A stretch of DNA of 64,000 nt. Origin: Aristolochia californica (taxonomy: Eukaryota; Streptophyta; Magnoliopsida; Piperales; Aristolochiaceae). Positions within the stretch are counted from its first letter, which is position 1; each line of letters starts with the position of its first letter. Below, piece after piece: positions 63,637 through 64,000 of the stretch. The stretch spans positions 32,121,645-32,185,644 of the forward strand of contig JARWKL010000004.1 in the NCBI GenBank assembly GCA_029961685.1, written 5' to 3'. Under the pieces are notes generated by a model. The model had not been told where the DNA came from and did no database searches. It saw only the letters and a list, made by a program, of their open reading frames with translations. The position numbers and the translations under genes are program-made.

Positions 63637-64000
63637 ATAACTTTATAGTTTACAAGATGGAAGTGGATTTCTGCCCTTGTTCATGTCATTGTTGTCAACC
63701 ATATATCTAAATAAGCTTACATTTAATATATAATCCAAAATGGCTAAATCTAACTGCATTAATAAGGGAAATAAAGTCAAGATAAAAAAAAATGGATATT
63801 CTATATTGTATTGGCCTAGACAACAACTTAAGTTTATGTAAATAGGATAGTTTAAAAGCCCTTGCATAAGATGGATTCTCTCACTAAACCACTATCATCA
63901 GGTAGTGTATATTGGGTAAAAAAATCAAGACAAACTCAATCCAATCATAAAACATAGGAACCGCTATATCTTTCATCAAGCAAATTATCAGTTCATTTAA
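63637..64000. other. AT-rich DNA, nothing recognised
   Basis: No repeat, LTR end or coding signal was found in the last 364 bp. Confidence 0.4.

Overview
The window is AT-rich nuclear DNA from a flowering plant, probably a woody dicot; the sequence does not let me name the species. It holds one intact host gene, split by very large introns, in a landscape of nested and decayed LTR retrotransposons, a LINE, gene fragments carried by transposons, and a roughly 10 kb satellite array. No rRNA, tRNA or CRISPR feature was seen, and nothing bacterial.

Host gene. On the minus strand, nine exons between 57352 and 29835 join in phase to a 1,404 bp reading frame of 467 aa. It encodes an ankyrin-repeat / RING-finger E3 ubiquitin ligase of the XBAT34/XBAT35 type. 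All eight introns have GT-AG ends. The gene spans about 27.5 kb because introns 2 (14.1 kb) and 3 (9.7 kb) are filled with transposons.

Layout. 1-4040: pieces of several LTR families. 4041-13056: a minus-strand Ty1/copia element (A), split inside its RNase H region by a 3.46 kb LTR element (B, 400 bp LTRs). B has no pol but carries fragments of a PPR gene and an ERD6-like sugar transporter gene. 13057-16475: more LTR debris, then a poly(A)-binding-protein fragment fused to a sucrose-phosphate-synthase fragment, both broken. 16476-29451: satellite of about 177 bp monomers in a four-monomer higher-order repeat of about 709 bp. It is interrupted at 22988-25836 by an internally deleted copia element (C, target duplication tctag) and ends about 0.4 kb beyond the stop codon of the ligase gene. 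29835-57352: the ligase gene. Intron 3 carries a minus-strand copia element (D, 33169-41211) with a plus-strand copia element inside it (E, 33876-39036, 179 bp LTRs, target duplication acaaa), and a solo LTR (41395-42171, duplication aaggt). Intron 2 carries a minus-strand copia element (G, 43268-48104) with a LINE 3' end in its LTR, a 270 bp triplication and a 229 bp integrase quadruplication, then two convergent truncated copia elements (H, I). 57353-64000: gene upstream region, an (AT)n(AG)n microsatellite, an unassigned transposon-type coding relic and a truncated copia element (J).

The transposon genes are almost all broken by stops and frameshifts, so nothing here appears able to transpose by itself. 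The host gene is the only coding unit that looks functional. Element boundaries were set by hand from LTR ends, target duplications, primer-binding sites and purine tracts.
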